Notes: generated by a model not told the origin, from the letters alone. A DNA stretch of 64,000 bases from Marinomonas polaris DSM 16579 (GCF_900129155.1 NZ_FQVF01000003.1:187872-251871); one strand, 5' to 3'; shown: positions 27,472 to 37,406, numbered from the stretch's first letter. Numbers and translations: made by a program.

Positions 27472-29748
27472 ATGAATAATAAGAAAAATACTATCGTAGC
27501 CGCCGCAGTTGCGGCTCTTTCTCTCATTACTAGTAATACTGTAATGGCCCATGGAGGATCCCCCAACTATATAAAAATAGAGGACTCTCTCAAAAGTTCT
27601 GGCGCCTCTTTTTTCTACGACAAAACAGCAAAAGAAGTGCATATTGCATTAGAAAAAGTGCATGCCTGTATTAAAGTTGGTGCAATGGAAGCCGAAGTAA
27701 ATGGCAAAAAAATCCACCTTGATGCTCCTATCAAACTTGAGCATGGTAATCTTTTAGTAGAGAGTGGATTTGCTAATGATCTCTTTGAAGAATATGTTCC
27801 TCAAACTATTTCTATCAGTGATGCCAAACACCCTTTGGATCCCTTATCTCAAGCAGAAATCACCTTAACTCAGCAAACCGTCCAAGCTTCTAAATACTTC
27901 CGCAGCAATCTACGCTTTACTGAAATAAAATTAGCAGAGCCTGAAAAAAGCAAAGTGTGGGCGTGGTCATTTGGACAGAAGGAAGACTTTCAGCGTCTGG
28001 CGAACTTTACGATTTTAGATGGTAAACAAGTCATTGAAGGCACCATCAATTTAGAAACAAAAATTGTCACTCGCTGGCAGCCAATCAAAGATGTTCACGG
28101 AATGGTGATCTTGGACGACTTTGTCGCTGCCCAAGAAATTGTTGAAGGCAGTAAAGAGTATGCTGATGCACTTAAAAAACGAGGTATCAGTAATGTTAAG
28201 GAAGTCGTTGCAACACCGTTAACCGTCGGCTTTTTTGATGGGGAAGATGGGCTAAAAGAAGACGATCGCCTATTAAAAATAGTTTCTTATTTAGACATTG
28301 GTGATGGCAATTTTTGGGCCCATCCTATTGAAGGCCTAGTTGCTGTTGTTAACCTCGAAACCAAATCCATTGAAAAAATTGAAGACAGCGGCGTCATACC
28401 TGTTCCAATGAAGCCAAACCCTTATGATGGACGAGATCATAAAAATAAGGCATCCGTAAAACCAATTGCCATTTCAGAACCTAAAGGTACTAATTACAAA
28501 ATTTCTGGCAACACTATCCATTGGCAAAACTGGGATTTCCACCTAAAACTTGATCCACGTGTTGGCCCTGTTCTCTCTACGATGACGTACAACGACCAAG
28601 GCACCAAACGTAAAATCATGTACGAAGGCTCCCTTGGCGGAATGATTGTCCCCTACGGTGACCCTGATATTGGTTGGTATTTTAAAGCGTACCTAGATTC
28701 AGGCGATTACGGTATGGGAGGACTTACTTCTCCTCTTGAGTTGGGTACTGACGTTCCACCTAATGCCAAATTATTACCAGCAACCTTAGCTGATAACAGC
28801 GGTGCACCTTATACGATCCCTAATGCCATCGCGATATTCGAGCGCTATGCTGGCCCAGAATACAAACATAATGAAATGCTAGGAAGCGGAGCAGGAAATC
28901 AAAGCCGTGCGCGCAGAGAGCTTGTGGTTCGCTGGGTAAGTACCATCGGCAACTACGACTACATGTTTGATTGGGTATTGCTAGCAAATGGTACGATCAA
29001 ACTAGACGTTGGTGCATCGGGTATTGAAGCCGTGAAAGGTGTGAAAACCAAAACCATGCACGATGCTACCGCTAAAGATGACACTCGTTACGGCACTCTG
29101 ATTGATCACAATATTGTGGGCACTACGCACCAGCACATCTATAACTTCCGTTTAGATCTAGATGTTGACGGTGAGAAAAACTCCTTGGTAGAGCTTAACC
29201 CTGCGGTTGAAAAAAATACTTCTGGAGGTCCACGTAAAAGCGTTATGGTCGTGAATCAGCATACCGTGAAAGACGAGCAAGAAGCGTCTCAAAAGTTCGA
29301 TCCATCCACTATTCGCTTGATGAGCAATGCAAACAAAGAAAACCGTATGGGCAACCCTGTTTCCTACCAAATCATTCCATTTGCTGGGGGAACTCATCCT
29401 ATCGCCAAAGGTGCTCTCTTTAGCAAGGATGAATGGATATTCAAACGCGTAAACTTTATGGATAAGCAAATTTGGGTCACCAATTACAAACCTGAAGAAC
29501 GTTTCCCAGAAGGTACTTACCCTAACCGTGCTAAAACAGATACCGGTCTGAAGGTGTTCATTGAAGACAATGAGTCTATTGAAAATAAAGATAACGTATT
29601 ATGGATAACAACAGGGGCGACACACATAGCTCGTGCAGAAGAGTGGCCAATAATGCCAACTGAGTACGTGCACGCCATGCTCAAACCATGGAACTTCTTT
29701 GATCAAACACCAACACTTAATCTGCCAGCAGAAACAATGGAAAAATAG
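27472..29748 (+). CDS. tynA: Periplasmic copper-containing primary amine oxidase
   Basis: Oxidises primary amines such as phenylethylamine or tyramine to aldehyde, ammonia and hydrogen peroxide. It has 758 residues with a signal peptide ending at NTVMA, so it is periplasmic. The two N-terminal domains precede the large beta-sandwich. The cofactor Tyr that becomes topaquinone is Y495 in GNYDY, the catalytic base is D412 in YLDSGDYG, and copper ligands are H553 and H555 (HQHIYNF) and H718 (TTGATHIARAEEWP). These match E. coli TynA almost residue for residue. The start at 27472 has GGAG upstream; the longer frame lacks one. It fits the nearby paa cluster, but no phenylacetaldehyde dehydrogenase is in the window. 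Confidence 0.94.
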   Translation: MNNKKNTIVAAAVAALSLITSNTVMAHGGSPNYIKIEDSLKSSGASFFYDKTAKEVHIALEKVHACIKVGAMEAEVNGKKIHLDAPIKLEHGNLLVESGFANDLFEEYVPQTISISDAKHPLDPLSQAEITLTQQTVQASKYFRSNLRFTEIKLAEPEKSKVWAWSFGQKEDFQRLANFTILDGKQVIEGTINLETKIVTRWQPIKDVHGMVILDDFVAAQEIVEGSKEYADALKKRGISNVKEVVATPLTVGFFDGEDGLKEDDRLLKIVSYLDIGDGNFWAHPIEGLVAVVNLETKSIEKIEDSGVIPVPMKPNPYDGRDHKNKASVKPIAISEPKGTNYKISGNTIHWQNWDFHLKLDPRVGPVLSTMTYNDQGTKRKIMYEGSLGGMIVPYGDPDIGWYFKAYLDSGDYGMGGLTSPLELGTDVPPNAKLLPATLADNSGAPYTIPNAIAIFERYAGPEYKHNEMLGSGAGNQSRARRELVVRWVSTIGNYDYMFDWVLLANGTIKLDVGASGIEAVKGVKTKTMHDATAKDDTRYGTLIDHNIVGTTHQHIYNFRLDLDVDGEKNSLVELNPAVEKNTSGGPRKSVMVVNQHTVKDEQEASQKFDPSTIRLMSNANKENRMGNPVSYQIIPFAGGTHPIAKGALFSKDEWIFKRVNFMDKQIWVTNYKPEERFPEGTYPNRAKTDTGLKVFIEDNESIENKDNVLWITTGATHIARAEEWPIMPTEYVHAMLKPWNFFDQTPTLNLPAETMEK

Positions 29749-29765
29749 AAATATATCAAAGTAGG

Positions 29766-29804
29766 GGCGAATAAGAGCGATTTAACAGCTTGTTCGCCTT
29801 TTCC
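29766..29804 (+). terminator. Rho-independent terminator of tynA
   Basis: Stem GGCGAATAAG (29766-29775) with CTTGTTCGCC (29789-29798), one wobble pair, then TTTTCCTTCTT. It starts 17 bases after the tynA stop. Confidence 0.8.
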
Positions 29805-29996
29805 TTCTTGATATTTGAGCAATGTTAAAAAAGTGACAGCTGAAATCACAAAGCTAATGGAGTGTAGAATTATATAAACTCACCATTCAAACTAACGTTT
29901 AAGTAGGATGTATTAAGTCATCTAGGTAAAGAGCTGGGGTTAGTAAAAAAGAATCATTATTATCTAGCGATCTTTTCTTGATGAGTCACTAGGAAA

Positions 29997-30027
29997 GGTA
30001 TTGGCTGTTTGATACTCAGCCAATACC
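29997..30027 (-). terminator. Hairpin after the araC-type gene, likely terminator
   Basis: Perfect 11-bp stem GGTATTGGCTG with CAGCCAATACC around a 9-nt loop, 14 bases beyond the stop of the minus-strand regulator gene. On that strand it is followed by TTTCCT, a weak T tract. The stretch 29805-29996 between the two terminators holds nothing recognisable. Confidence 0.6.
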
Positions 30028-30041
30028 CTACTAATAAATAA

Positions 30042-30872
30042 CTACTTAATAAGGTCAGAAGCATCGTTTCTAGTAATATTAATATCAAGCATTTTCTCCA
30101 AAAAAAAACTTGGCGTCATCTGAGTAAAAAATTTAAAATCTTTAATTAAATGAGAATCATCATAGTATGAAAAACCCATAAAATCTGTGTGATTATTTTT
30201 TTGAAAACTTTCACCATATAAAACATCACTAATAATATTTTGAAAGCGAACAATGCGACTATATTGCTTTGGCGACATACCAATACTTTTATTAAACTTC
30301 TTTCTAAGCAATCGCTCACTTATCCCTATATCATTTGAAATATCTGTAATTCTCTTTGTTCCGTGGCTGTTTATAATTTTATCTATACAATAATCAATCA
30401 AATCTACTTTGTAGCCATCTAGCGCACCAGATTCTTTCAGCCAGTTTTCTAAAATTTTAATGCGAGAAGAAAAGCTAACAGCCAACGTTAAATCATCTAA
30501 TAAACATGAATCGTCTTTAATAACCGCGCCCAATGGAATACCAAGATTTATTATTTCAGCATAAGGTATAAAAGATAATCTTCGGCTAACAGAAGTTGAA
30601 ATACGAATGCCACAGTACATTTTTTCTTGCTGATAATTAATAGTCGTTGGTGTAATGACAGATCCCCAAAGGATAGCAGATTGGCACCCATCATCACAAC
30701 AAAACTGAAAATCAGCACAACCATCTGCAATAACAATAGTTTCGTTAAAAACAGAAGTGCTAAATTGATAGTAAAGAACTGAAATATTGGAGTAATGAAC
30801 AATACGTTCATTATAATTATTAAAGTCTAGTGCAAAACAATATTGAGCAGGAATCGAATGGTGGGCTTTCAT
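30042..30872 (-). CDS. AraC-family transcriptional regulator
   Basis: A 276-residue regulator. The C-terminal AraC double helix-turn-helix (about residues 165-260) includes KRITDISNDIGISERLLRKKFNKSIGMSPKQYSRIVRFQNII and then FSYYDDSHLIKDFKFFTQMTPSFF. The N-terminal part (YYQFSTSVFNETIVIADGCADFQF, then GSVITPTTI) resembles the DUF6597-type sensor domain, unlike FeaR of E. coli. The frame opens at 30932, inside the terminator of the upstream operon. The ATG at 30872 has AGAGG before it and is preferred. It lies between tynA and the TRAP-paa genes, so it may regulate one of them; the sequence does not show which. Its AT content looks higher than that of its neighbours. Confidence 0.83.
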   Translation of the reverse strand: MKAHHSIPAQYCFALDFNNYNERIVHYSNISVLYYQFSTSVFNETIVIADGCADFQFCCDDGCQSAILWGSVITPTTINYQQEKMYCGIRISTSVSRRLSFIPYAEIINLGIPLGAVIKDDSCLLDDLTLAVSFSSRIKILENWLKESGALDGYKVDLIDYCIDKIINSHGTKRITDISNDIGISERLLRKKFNKSIGMSPKQYSRIVRFQNIISDVLYGESFQKNNHTDFMGFSYYDDSHLIKDFKFFTQMTPSFFLEKMLDINITRNDASDLIK

Positions 30873-30917
30873 ATAAACCTCTTTTTTTAATAGTAGACTC
30901 CTTTCTAATGTTGAATG

Positions 30918-30950
30918 AAAAGCCATTATCAATTTTGATAATGGCTTTTT
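30918..30950 (-). terminator. Rho-independent terminator of the TRAP (paa-linked) operon
   Basis: Stem AAAAGCCATTATC (30918-30930) with GATAATGGCTTTT (30937-30949) around a 6-nt loop. It is 27 bases beyond the dctP stop and ends in T residues on the minus strand. Confidence 0.85.
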
Positions 30951-30976
30951 GATATCATCCGCAAAACATCTAGGTG

Positions 30977-32005
30977 TTACTGACTTAATTCGCTTACATT
31001 TTTTCTAAAGTAAGCAAGCGCTGCTTTTGCATCCACTTTACGATCAGATACAGAGTCAATCCACGCTTGATCTATTCCCTCTTCTAATTTGTCCATATCT
31101 TTTACGATAGCATCATCTTTAGAAAGATAGACCACGTTCACACCGTTCGCTTTTGCCTCCAAGATACCGTCTTGATCTTCTTTACCCCAAGCTGCGCCAG
31201 CGAGTCTTGAAAGCTTTTCACCTGATACACTCATGATAGCGTCTTGGTCTTTTTTGCTAAGACTGTCTAGCGTATCAGGGTTCATCACAATACTAAATGC
31301 GGTGGTATAAAGCCCTTTAGGGAACAAAATAAGGTCAGTCGTCACTTCATTTAATCGCAAGGTCTTTTGCTGCGAAGCCGGTAAAAATGTGCCATCTACC
31401 ACACCTTGCTGCATCATTTCATAAGATTTAGGTGCAGGAGCAGAAACGGGTGTCACTTCTAAACGTTCAGCAAGAGTATTCACCAAACCACCACCAATAC
31501 GCATTTTTTTACCTTTCAAATCGTCTAACGATTTGACTGGAAAGTTGGTATTCAACTGACCTGGACCATGTACAAACAAGGCAAGCAATTCAAGACCTCT
31601 GAATTCTTGGTCTGCTTTGAAGAATTTTTCATAGGTATGCCACAACGCCACAGAACCAACTTCTGCATCGGTTATTTCACCTGGGATTTCAGCCACACTG
31701 GCTAACTTAAATCGACCTGGCAAATAAGCGTTAACACTAAAACCTACATCATATACACCATCTTCTACGGCATCGAAAATCGTTTTAGGATCACCAGTAT
31801 AGTTTTCGATAACCACTTCAACACGGCCCTCAGTCGCCTTTTCAACCCACTGCTTCCAAGTTGGCCAAACAATTGAGTTTTGCGAACTCGTTGGCGGTAA
31901 CCAAGTAGCAACATGTAAAGTCGTCTCTGCAGCTGAAGCCAGTCCGGATGCTAAAATTGATGTACCGCAAACTGCCCAAAGTAGATTTTTTTTAACACTA
32001 ATCAT
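30977..32005 (-). CDS. TRAP transporter periplasmic binding protein DctP
   Basis: A 342-residue solute receptor with a signal peptide (MISVKKNLLWAVCGTSILASGLASA, mature start AETTLHVATWLPPTS). The family pattern includes WKQWVEKATEGRVEVVIENYTGDPKTIFDAVEDGVYDVGF and the ligand region GKKMRIGGGLVNTLAERLEVTPVSAPAPKSYEMMQQGVVDG. It lies after dctM in the order dctQ-dctM-dctP, directly downstream of paaZ. Position suggests an aromatic or arylacetic acid ligand such as phenylacetate; that is inference. It belongs to the same broad group as the receptor at 5762-6784 but is clearly a different protein. Confidence 0.9.
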   Translation of the reverse strand: MISVKKNLLWAVCGTSILASGLASAAETTLHVATWLPPTSSQNSIVWPTWKQWVEKATEGRVEVVIENYTGDPKTIFDAVEDGVYDVGFSVNAYLPGRFKLASVAEIPGEITDAEVGSVALWHTYEKFFKADQEFRGLELLALFVHGPGQLNTNFPVKSLDDLKGKKMRIGGGLVNTLAERLEVTPVSAPAPKSYEMMQQGVVDGTFLPASQQKTLRLNEVTTDLILFPKGLYTTAFSIVMNPDTLDSLSKKDQDAIMSVSGEKLSRLAGAAWGKEDQDGILEAKANGVNVVYLSKDDAIVKDMDKLEEGIDQAWIDSVSDRKVDAKAALAYFRKNVSELSQ

Positions 32006-32150
32006 ATTTATTATTCCTATAGTTTATGATTTACATTGATAAAAAATTAGCTCTCTCATAACAATGACTTTATATAAAATCAGTAAAAACCTCATAATTA
32101 TGTAAAGTCAAAAACACCCTAACCATCAATAAAACACATTTTAAAAATCA

Positions 32151-33479
32151 TTAGTCATATAAAAAATTAGGCAAAAACATCGATACTGGAACGATAAACA
32201 CAATGATCAAAAGTCGAATAATATCCACACACCAAAACGGTGTAACACCTTTAAAAATAGTGCCCGCTTTTACATCTTTTAATACCGCACTTAATACAAA
32301 GACATTCATCCCGACCGGCGGGGTTATTAAGCTAATCTCCGTCACGACGACAACAACAATGCCAAACCAAACAAGGTCGAAGCCCAAGCTAGACACAAGA
32401 GGATAAAAAACCGGCACTGTCAGTAGCAACATGGAAAGACTTTCGAACACCATTCCAAGAATGATATAAATGGCGAGGATAACCATAATCACCAGCATAG
32501 GACTTAATTCCAAGGCCGTGACAAAACTCAATAAGGCGTCAGGCAAACCAGCTCGGGTAATAAAGTCCGAAAAGATAAACGCCCCGATCACAACACAAAA
32601 CAACATGGCAGACGTTCGCGCTGTATCCACTAAGGTCTCAACGATTCCTCCAAAGCTCAGACTATGCCGAGCCAAACCAATAATTAGTGCTCCACCTGCA
32701 CCAATACCAGCCGCTTCAGTCGGTGTAAATACACCTAAATAAATACCGCCCATCACAATAGTGAAAAGCAATAAAACGCCCCAAATACTCTTTAGAGCAA
32801 CCATTCGTTCTTTAAAACCCATTCGCTCCCCAGCAGGGCCCGCCTTAGGGTTTCGCCATACAACGTAACGAACAGCACACATATAAAGAAAAATGCCCAA
32901 CATGCCAGGAATAAAGCCAGCCGCAAATAACTCACGAATACTGGTTTGTGTTAGCAAGCCATAAATAACCAGGATAACGCTAGGAGGAATCAAGATGCCC
33001 AGTGTTCCACCTGCGGCGATAGATGCCGTTGCCAGACTATCCGCATAACCAAACTTACGCATTGGTGGCATAGCCACTTTTGCCATGGTTGCAGAAGTGG
33101 CCAAACTAGAACCACAAATAGCCGAAAAGCCACCACAAGCTAAGACTGTCGACATAGCTAGTCCACCTTTTCGATGCCCTAAAAAAGCATAAGAGGCGTT
33201 ATATAATTCCTGAGATAAACCAGAACGAGTTACTAAATTCCCCATTAGAATGAACAAGGGAATCACTGATAAATTGTAGTCTTGTACTGTTCCTATCACC
33301 CGACTGGACGCCAGTGTCAGCGCTGAAGTCCAACGAAAAGACAGTACATTATCAAAACTTAGACCCTGCAAAATAGCAAAACCTAAAAAGCCAACCACTC
33401 CCATTGCAAAAGCGATCGGCATACGAATGATCAGAATTAAAAACAACAGAACGGCAAAGCCGATTAATACAACTGACAT
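32151..33479 (-). CDS. TRAP transporter large permease DctM
   Basis: Intact 442-residue DctM with about 12 membrane helices. Family signatures are visible in IPLFILMGNLVTRSGLSQELYNASYAFLGHRKGGLAMSTVLACGGFSAICGSSLATSATM and in AAGGTLGILIPPSVILVIYGLLTQTSI. A TTG codon 12 bases further upstream could extend the frame, but the ATG at 33479 has GGAG 6 bases before it and sits 1 base after the dctQ stop. It serves as an intact comparison for the frameshifted dctM near 4880. Confidence 0.9.
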   Translation of the reverse strand: MSVVLIGFAVLLFLILIIRMPIAFAMGVVGFLGFAILQGLSFDNVLSFRWTSALTLASSRVIGTVQDYNLSVIPLFILMGNLVTRSGLSQELYNASYAFLGHRKGGLAMSTVLACGGFSAICGSSLATSATMAKVAMPPMRKFGYADSLATASIAAGGTLGILIPPSVILVIYGLLTQTSIRELFAAGFIPGMLGIFLYMCAVRYVVWRNPKAGPAGERMGFKERMVALKSIWGVLLLFTIVMGGIYLGVFTPTEAAGIGAGGALIIGLARHSLSFGGIVETLVDTARTSAMLFCVVIGAFIFSDFITRAGLPDALLSFVTALELSPMLVIMVILAIYIILGMVFESLSMLLLTVPVFYPLVSSLGFDLVWFGIVVVVVTEISLITPPVGMNVFVLSAVLKDVKAGTIFKGVTPFWCVDIIRLLIIVFIVPVSMFLPNFLYD

Positions 33480-33480
33480 G

Positions 33481-34014
33481 CTACTCTCCAAACTGCTGTG
33501 ATTCGTTATTGCCTTTCAGTACGCGATACGCACCGTAAGTCAACATACAAGCTGCCGTGATCCAGCTCATAATGGCGATATATTCGGTTAAATATCCAGT
33601 TGGTATTTTTAAATACTCGCTAACTTCTCCACGACGCAGAGAGCGCTCAGCCAGTTCATAAATACGAATGGCTAAGAAATAAAACGAAGAAGAGATAATA
33701 AATACTGAAAAGATGCCAAGCACTTTAACGATACGACTGCCTAAAATATGATCTAGCAAATCCACAACCACATGACTACCACGCCATGTAATCAACGGCA
33801 TTTGAGCAAAAACCATAATAGCCAAGCCCATTTGAGTCAGTTCAAAGGCACCATTAATAGAATTATTAAACAGATAGCGGCCCACCACATCCACACAAGT
33901 AAGTGCCATCAACAAAAACAAAACCGTTGCAGAAATCCCTTCTAATACCAAACCAACCCAGCGATAGAGGTTTGGTTCTGGGTAATTTTTATCAATCCAG
34001 TCTCTTATCGACAT
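33481..34014 (-). CDS. TRAP transporter small permease DctQ
   Basis: A 177-residue protein with four predicted membrane helices, the first around YRWVGLVLEGISATVLFLLMALTCVDVVGRYLF and a conserved amphipathic region NGAFELTQMGLAIMVFAQMPLITWRGSHVVVDLLD. This is the DctQ pattern. It opens the three-gene TRAP group 85 bases after paaZ and is probably transcribed with the paa operon, with a possible extra promoter in that gap. Confidence 0.88.
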   Translation of the reverse strand: MSIRDWIDKNYPEPNLYRWVGLVLEGISATVLFLLMALTCVDVVGRYLFNNSINGAFELTQMGLAIMVFAQMPLITWRGSHVVVDLLDHILGSRIVKVLGIFSVFIISSSFYFLAIRIYELAERSLRRGEVSEYLKIPTGYLTEYIAIMSWITAACMLTYGAYRVLKGNNESQQFGE

Positions 34015-34099
34015 AACAACTCCTAAATTCTTTTATTGTTTTAAACTAGGTAAAATGCGCAAGACTTGAAAAAGGGAGAATAACTCCCCCTTGTAATAA

Positions 34100-36169
34100 T
34101 CAATCAAATTGCTTTTTAACTAAAGTTAAAATGTCGTAACTGGCAACTAATTCATCATGCTGGTTAGTGACTTGAACATCCCAAACCACCACACCTTGAG
34201 GTTCGCCTTTCGGACTTAACTTACCTTGGTCAATTTTGCGTTTGCAGGTTAAACGCGCTCGAATGGTGTCGCCAATTGGAACTGGAGTGATAAAGCGCAA
34301 GGTATCCAAGCCATAATTTGCCAATACCGGACCTTCTCCAGGAGAAACAAATAAACCCGCGGCAGCCGATAAAACAAAATAACCATGGGCAATACGCTGC
34401 TCGAACTGAGAATCGCGTGCGGCTATATCGTCGAAGTGCATATAGAAATGATCACCGGACAAACAACCAAAGTTCACTATGTCGGTTTCCGTAACAGTAC
34501 GTCGATGAGTAAGCAAAGACTCGCCAATGCGAAGATCTTCGAAATAACGACGGAATGGATGCACATCACTTTCATAGGTTTCGCCACCACGAACATATTC
34601 TCCGGTGACCGCAGACAACATCGTTGGAGAACCCTGAATAGCAGCACGTTGCATGTAGTGTTTAACACCACGTATACCGCCTAATTCTTCACCACCACCA
34701 GCGCGTCCTGGACCACCATGCTTTAACATTGGCAGCGGAGAGCCATGTCCGGTAGATTCTTTTGAGGATGCTTCGTTCAAGATATGTACTCGGCCGTGCC
34801 ATGCGGCTAAAGCGGGCACCACTTTTCTTGCAATCTCAGGGTCTTGAGTCACTAAAGTTGTTACCAAAGATCCCTTACCACGAGCTGCAAGCGCAATAGC
34901 ATGGTCGATATTTTTATAAGGCATTAAGGTGCTGATTGGACCGAACGCTTCTATGTCATGCGCTCCGCCTTCTGCATCAGGATCATTACTCAGCAGCAAG
35001 GTAGGTTGCACAAAAGCACCTTTTTCTGAGCCTTTACCTAAAAGCTCAAAACTGTCTTCATGACCATAAACAACCTGACTGCTTTTTAATAACTCTTCAA
35101 GCTGCGCCAAGACGTCTGCTTTTTGCTCAAAAGAGGCCAATGCACCCATGCGAACGGTATCTAAATGCGGATCGCCGATAGACACTTTGGCAAGACGTGC
35201 GGTTAGGCGCTCTGAAACCGCCTGGACTTGATTTTCAGGAATCAATACACGACGAATCGCAGTACATTTCTGCCCTGCTTTCACAGTCATTTCACGTGCG
35301 ACTTCTTTAATGAAAAGATCAAATTCTGGGCTATCTACTGATACGTCGGGCGCTAAGATGGCACAGTTCAATGAATCGGCTTCAGCATTAAAAGGAATAG
35401 AGTTATTGATGATATTCGGTGTGACTTTTAATTTGGCGGCAGTGCTCGCAGAACCCGTAAAAGTCACCACATCTTGACCATCCAAACGATCTAATAAGTC
35501 GCCAGTACGTCCAATGATTAACTGCAAACTGCCTTCTGGCAACAAACCAGACTCTTGCATCAAACGCACACAAGCCTCAGTCAAATAAGAGGTAGACGTC
35601 GCAGGCTTAACAATACACGGCATGCCCGCCAAAAAGTTAGCTGCGAATTTTTCTAACATGCCCCAAATTGGGAAGTTAAACGCATTGATATGTACGGCAA
35701 CACCTTGGCGAGGCACCAAAATATGCGTACCGAAAAACTGCCCATCACGACCCAAAGGAAAGGCATCATCTTCGTGAATCAGGTTGCCGGATGGCAACTC
35801 ACGTCGGCCTACGCTCGCGTACGCAAATAAAGTACCTGCACCACCTTCTATGTCTACCCAACTGTCATTGCGAGTCGCTCCAGTCAACAGAGAAATGGCG
35901 TATAACGACTCTTTATATTCGAGTAAATGTTTGCCTAAGTCGCGTAAACAAGACGCGCGACTTTGAAAGTCCATTGCCATTAAAGAAGCACGACCTTTGG
36001 TGCGGGCAAATTTCAGTGAACGGCCAAAATCAATGGTTTCAGCGTGTGTGTGATAAATCGTTTCACCGTTGACAGGGCTAGCTAACGCTTGTCCAGCTTG
36101 ATTACCTAACCACTCCCCAGCAATAAAGCTTTGTAGAACTGGGCTTTTTAAAGTATGGCTTTGGCTCAT
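34100..36169 (-). CDS. paaZ: Bifunctional oxepin-CoA hydrolase / 3-oxo-5,6-dehydrosuberyl-CoA semialdehyde dehydrogenase
   Basis: Ring-opening enzyme of the phenylacetate pathway, 689 residues. The N-terminal aldehyde dehydrogenase (about 1-520) has NAFNFPIWGMLEKFAANFLAGMPCIVKPATSTS, the nucleophile in VKAGQKCTAIRRVLIP, and the GHGSPLPMLKHGGPGRAGGGEELGG segment typical of PaaZ. The C-terminal MaoC-like hydratase (about 540-689) has FGCLSGDHFYMHFDDIAARDS and RIAHGYFVLSAAAGLFV, with the catalytic Asp and His. The upstream open frame is longer, but the ATG at 36169 has GGAG before it. Both active sites look complete, so it should convert oxepin-CoA fully to the dehydrosuberyl-CoA. Confidence 0.95.
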   Translation of the reverse strand: MSQSHTLKSPVLQSFIAGEWLGNQAGQALASPVNGETIYHTHAETIDFGRSLKFARTKGRASLMAMDFQSRASCLRDLGKHLLEYKESLYAISLLTGATRNDSWVDIEGGAGTLFAYASVGRRELPSGNLIHEDDAFPLGRDGQFFGTHILVPRQGVAVHINAFNFPIWGMLEKFAANFLAGMPCIVKPATSTSYLTEACVRLMQESGLLPEGSLQLIIGRTGDLLDRLDGQDVVTFTGSASTAAKLKVTPNIINNSIPFNAEADSLNCAILAPDVSVDSPEFDLFIKEVAREMTVKAGQKCTAIRRVLIPENQVQAVSERLTARLAKVSIGDPHLDTVRMGALASFEQKADVLAQLEELLKSSQVVYGHEDSFELLGKGSEKGAFVQPTLLLSNDPDAEGGAHDIEAFGPISTLMPYKNIDHAIALAARGKGSLVTTLVTQDPEIARKVVPALAAWHGRVHILNEASSKESTGHGSPLPMLKHGGPGRAGGGEELGGIRGVKHYMQRAAIQGSPTMLSAVTGEYVRGGETYESDVHPFRRYFEDLRIGESLLTHRRTVTETDIVNFGCLSGDHFYMHFDDIAARDSQFEQRIAHGYFVLSAAAGLFVSPGEGPVLANYGLDTLRFITPVPIGDTIRARLTCKRKIDQGKLSPKGEPQGVVVWDVQVTNQHDELVASYDILTLVKKQFD

Positions 36170-36296
36170 AGTGTTCTCCATCGATGGCACATTCGCCACC
36201 GTCATCTTTGTTGTTTTTATGATGTATCGATCGTATTTTTTATGCTTTAACTTTCTTTATGCTTTCTTTCATGATCAGGCGAGTGATCAAGCAGAA

Positions 36297-37370
36297 TTAG
36301 ACTTGGTCAAAATCCAATACAACCTTCTTCGACACAGGGTAAGACTGACAAGAAAGCACATAACCCGCTTCCACTTCGTAGTCTTCAAGACCAATGCTGA
36401 TGTCCATGTCCACTTCGCCTTCAACGACCTTGCATTTACAGGTAGAACACACGCCTGCTCGACACGAAAACGGCAGATCTGCACCATGCTCGTTACCCGC
36501 ATTCAGCAAGTTTTCTGTATTCTGTTTCAGGTCAAAGCTCATTGCATGACCATCACGAATGACGGTAATTTCCGACATATCTGCATTGGCAGCAGCTTGT
36601 GCACGCTGCTCTCGTTTGCGCTCATTACCTGCCGCGGCAAACAGTTCAAAATGGATGTTTTCTTCTGGTGTACCAGACTCTTTTAATATGTCTCTAACCG
36701 TTTCCGTCATGGATTGAGGCCCGCAAATAAACGCCCCAGCCAATGTCTTCACATTCACCCAACGTTCAAATAAAGCACGGCATTTATCTTCATCAATGTG
36801 ACCGTTATACAAATCGATATCTTGCTGTTCACGACTCAAGACGAAAATCAGATTCAAACGATCCATATAAGTGTTTTTTAGATCGGCAAGTTGATCTCGG
36901 AACATGGTGGAAGAAGTAGAACGATTACCATATAAAAGCGTGACTTTACTGTACGGCTCAGTGGCCAAAGTCGTTTTTGCAATAGACAGAATTGGGGTAA
37001 TCCCACTGCCAGCGGCAACCAATAAATAGTCACCATGACGGGAAGGATCAAGCTCTGAATAAAAGTGCCCTAGCGGTGGCATTACCTCAAGAACATCACC
37101 AACCTTAATCGAATCATTAGCAAAGGTAGAAAAAAGCCCATCAGGCACACGCTTTATTGCTACTCGCATTTCATTGTCTTGAACGCCACTGCAAATAGAA
37201 TAAGAACGACGTACTTCTTGGCCATCAATTTGAGTACGCAGTGTCAAAAATTGACCTTGTTTGAATTGATATCTCTGCGCTAAATCCTCTGGGATATCAA
37301 AAGCGAGCGAAATAGAATCACGAGTTTCACGACGTAAATCTGAAACGGTAAGTGAGTGAAATTGATTCAT
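36297..37370 (-). CDS. paaE: Phenylacetyl-CoA epoxidase reductase subunit
   Basis: NADPH-dependent flavin and iron-sulfur reductase that feeds electrons to the PaaABC oxygenase. It has 357 residues. The FAD domain has RRSYSICSGV (about 57-66). The NAD domain has LLVAAGSGITPILSIAKTTL and the C-terminal end of that domain has FICGPQSMTETV. The C-terminal plant-type ferredoxin domain has the four Cys in CRAGVCSTCKCKVVEGEVD and YVLSCQ. The start at 37370 has GGAG 8 bases upstream. It follows paaD by 36 bases. Confidence 0.95.
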   Translation of the reverse strand: MNQFHSLTVSDLRRETRDSISLAFDIPEDLAQRYQFKQGQFLTLRTQIDGQEVRRSYSICSGVQDNEMRVAIKRVPDGLFSTFANDSIKVGDVLEVMPPLGHFYSELDPSRHGDYLLVAAGSGITPILSIAKTTLATEPYSKVTLLYGNRSTSSTMFRDQLADLKNTYMDRLNLIFVLSREQQDIDLYNGHIDEDKCRALFERWVNVKTLAGAFICGPQSMTETVRDILKESGTPEENIHFELFAAAGNERKREQRAQAAANADMSEITVIRDGHAMSFDLKQNTENLLNAGNEHGADLPFSCRAGVCSTCKCKVVEGEVDMDISIGLEDYEVEAGYVLSCQSYPVSKKVVLDFDQV

Positions 37371-37406
37371 CTGTGTCTCCACGGCCACGTTATTTTTATC
37401 TATGGC

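Noticed and set aside
36206-36296. PaaX-type site between paaE and paaZ
   Set aside because: A single GTATC occurs at 36224-36228 but no partner half-site lies at the required distance.
36171-36686. Plus-strand frame of 171 codons over paaE and the paaZ upstream gap
   Set aside because: It mirrors the paaE coding frame and has no homology that I can see or ribosome site.
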